Positions 34,661 through 34,690 of a stretch of DNA of 34,690 bases are shown here, in pieces. The first letter of the stretch is position 1; the number at the start of each line of letters is the position of its first letter. Both the position numbers and the translations under genes were made by a program. The DNA comes from Bacteroidaceae bacterium (lineage in GTDB: Bacteria > Bacteroidota > Bacteroidia > Bacteroidales > Bacteroidaceae), in contig JAFYNL010000033.1 of the NCBI GenBank assembly GCA_017548075.1, forward strand, positions 1 through 34,690, read 5' to 3'. The notes beneath the pieces were generated by a model that searched no databases, was not told the DNA's origin, and saw nothing but the letters and a program-made list of their open reading frames with translations.

Positions 34661-34690
34661 CGACTTGCAGAGAAGAAGTAAGAAATACAA

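Overview
The window reads as a chromosomal piece of a Bacteroidales bacterium, most likely Prevotellaceae. The grounds are the recurrent Bacteroidetes promoter (-33 TTTG or TTG, a 19-20 base spacer, -7 TAnnTTTG), the propionate-type mutAB pair, a DUF4270 lipoprotein, DUF4964/5127/4965 and GH127 proteins, large secreted proteins ending in short 'LNGRKL...GIYV..GRKV' tails, and a general lack of Shine-Dalgarno sites. The first bases are the 5' end of a 16S rRNA gene on the minus strand, so the window probably begins at an rRNA-operon assembly break. No plasmid, phage, insertion-sequence or CRISPR genes were seen.

Layout. 1-515: 16S 5' end, rrn leader and promoter, first intergenic repeat block. 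516-3241 (minus): AraC-type regulator and a YidE/AspT-type transporter with two RCK_C domains. 3448-7469 (plus): mutA-mutB, methylmalonyl-CoA mutase, with promoter and strong terminator. 7748-14295 (plus): a duplicated cassette, C10 cysteine peptidase plus 54-residue peptide, then FN3/adhesin protein plus 54-residue peptide; the peptides are 47/54 identical. 14468-15657 (minus): panC-panD. 15814-22639 (plus): GT5-like half protein, DUF4270 lipoprotein, small periplasmic protein, ettA, DUF3737 protein, MATE transporter. 22727-25531 (minus): aspS, tRNA-Lys(CUU), WalJ/YycJ-like hydrolase. 25678-34301 (plus): a 1232-residue secreted beta-sandwich protein, a GH127 beta-L-arabinofuranosidase-like enzyme and a DUF4965 'glutaminase family' protein, which look like an extracytoplasmic glycan-related group. 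34302-34690: terminator, repeat block and unexplained inverted and short tandem repeats.

Two signals stand out. First, six intergenic sites carry a repeat family with about 22 bp units built on TAACACGTTA / TAACGTGTTA and TTTGCCAAC / GTTGGCAAA; most copies sit beside gene 3' ends and some form terminator-like hairpins. Second, the duplicated 'large secreted protein + 54-residue GGG/DW-rich peptide' cassette has unusually strong Shine-Dalgarno sites in front of the peptides. Other points are an FN3 domain split by a choice-of-anchor J-like insert in both cassette proteins, a glycogen-synthase-like protein lacking catalytic parts, and a shared 'HDD..E.Y.NG' sandwich module in two proteins of the glycan group.
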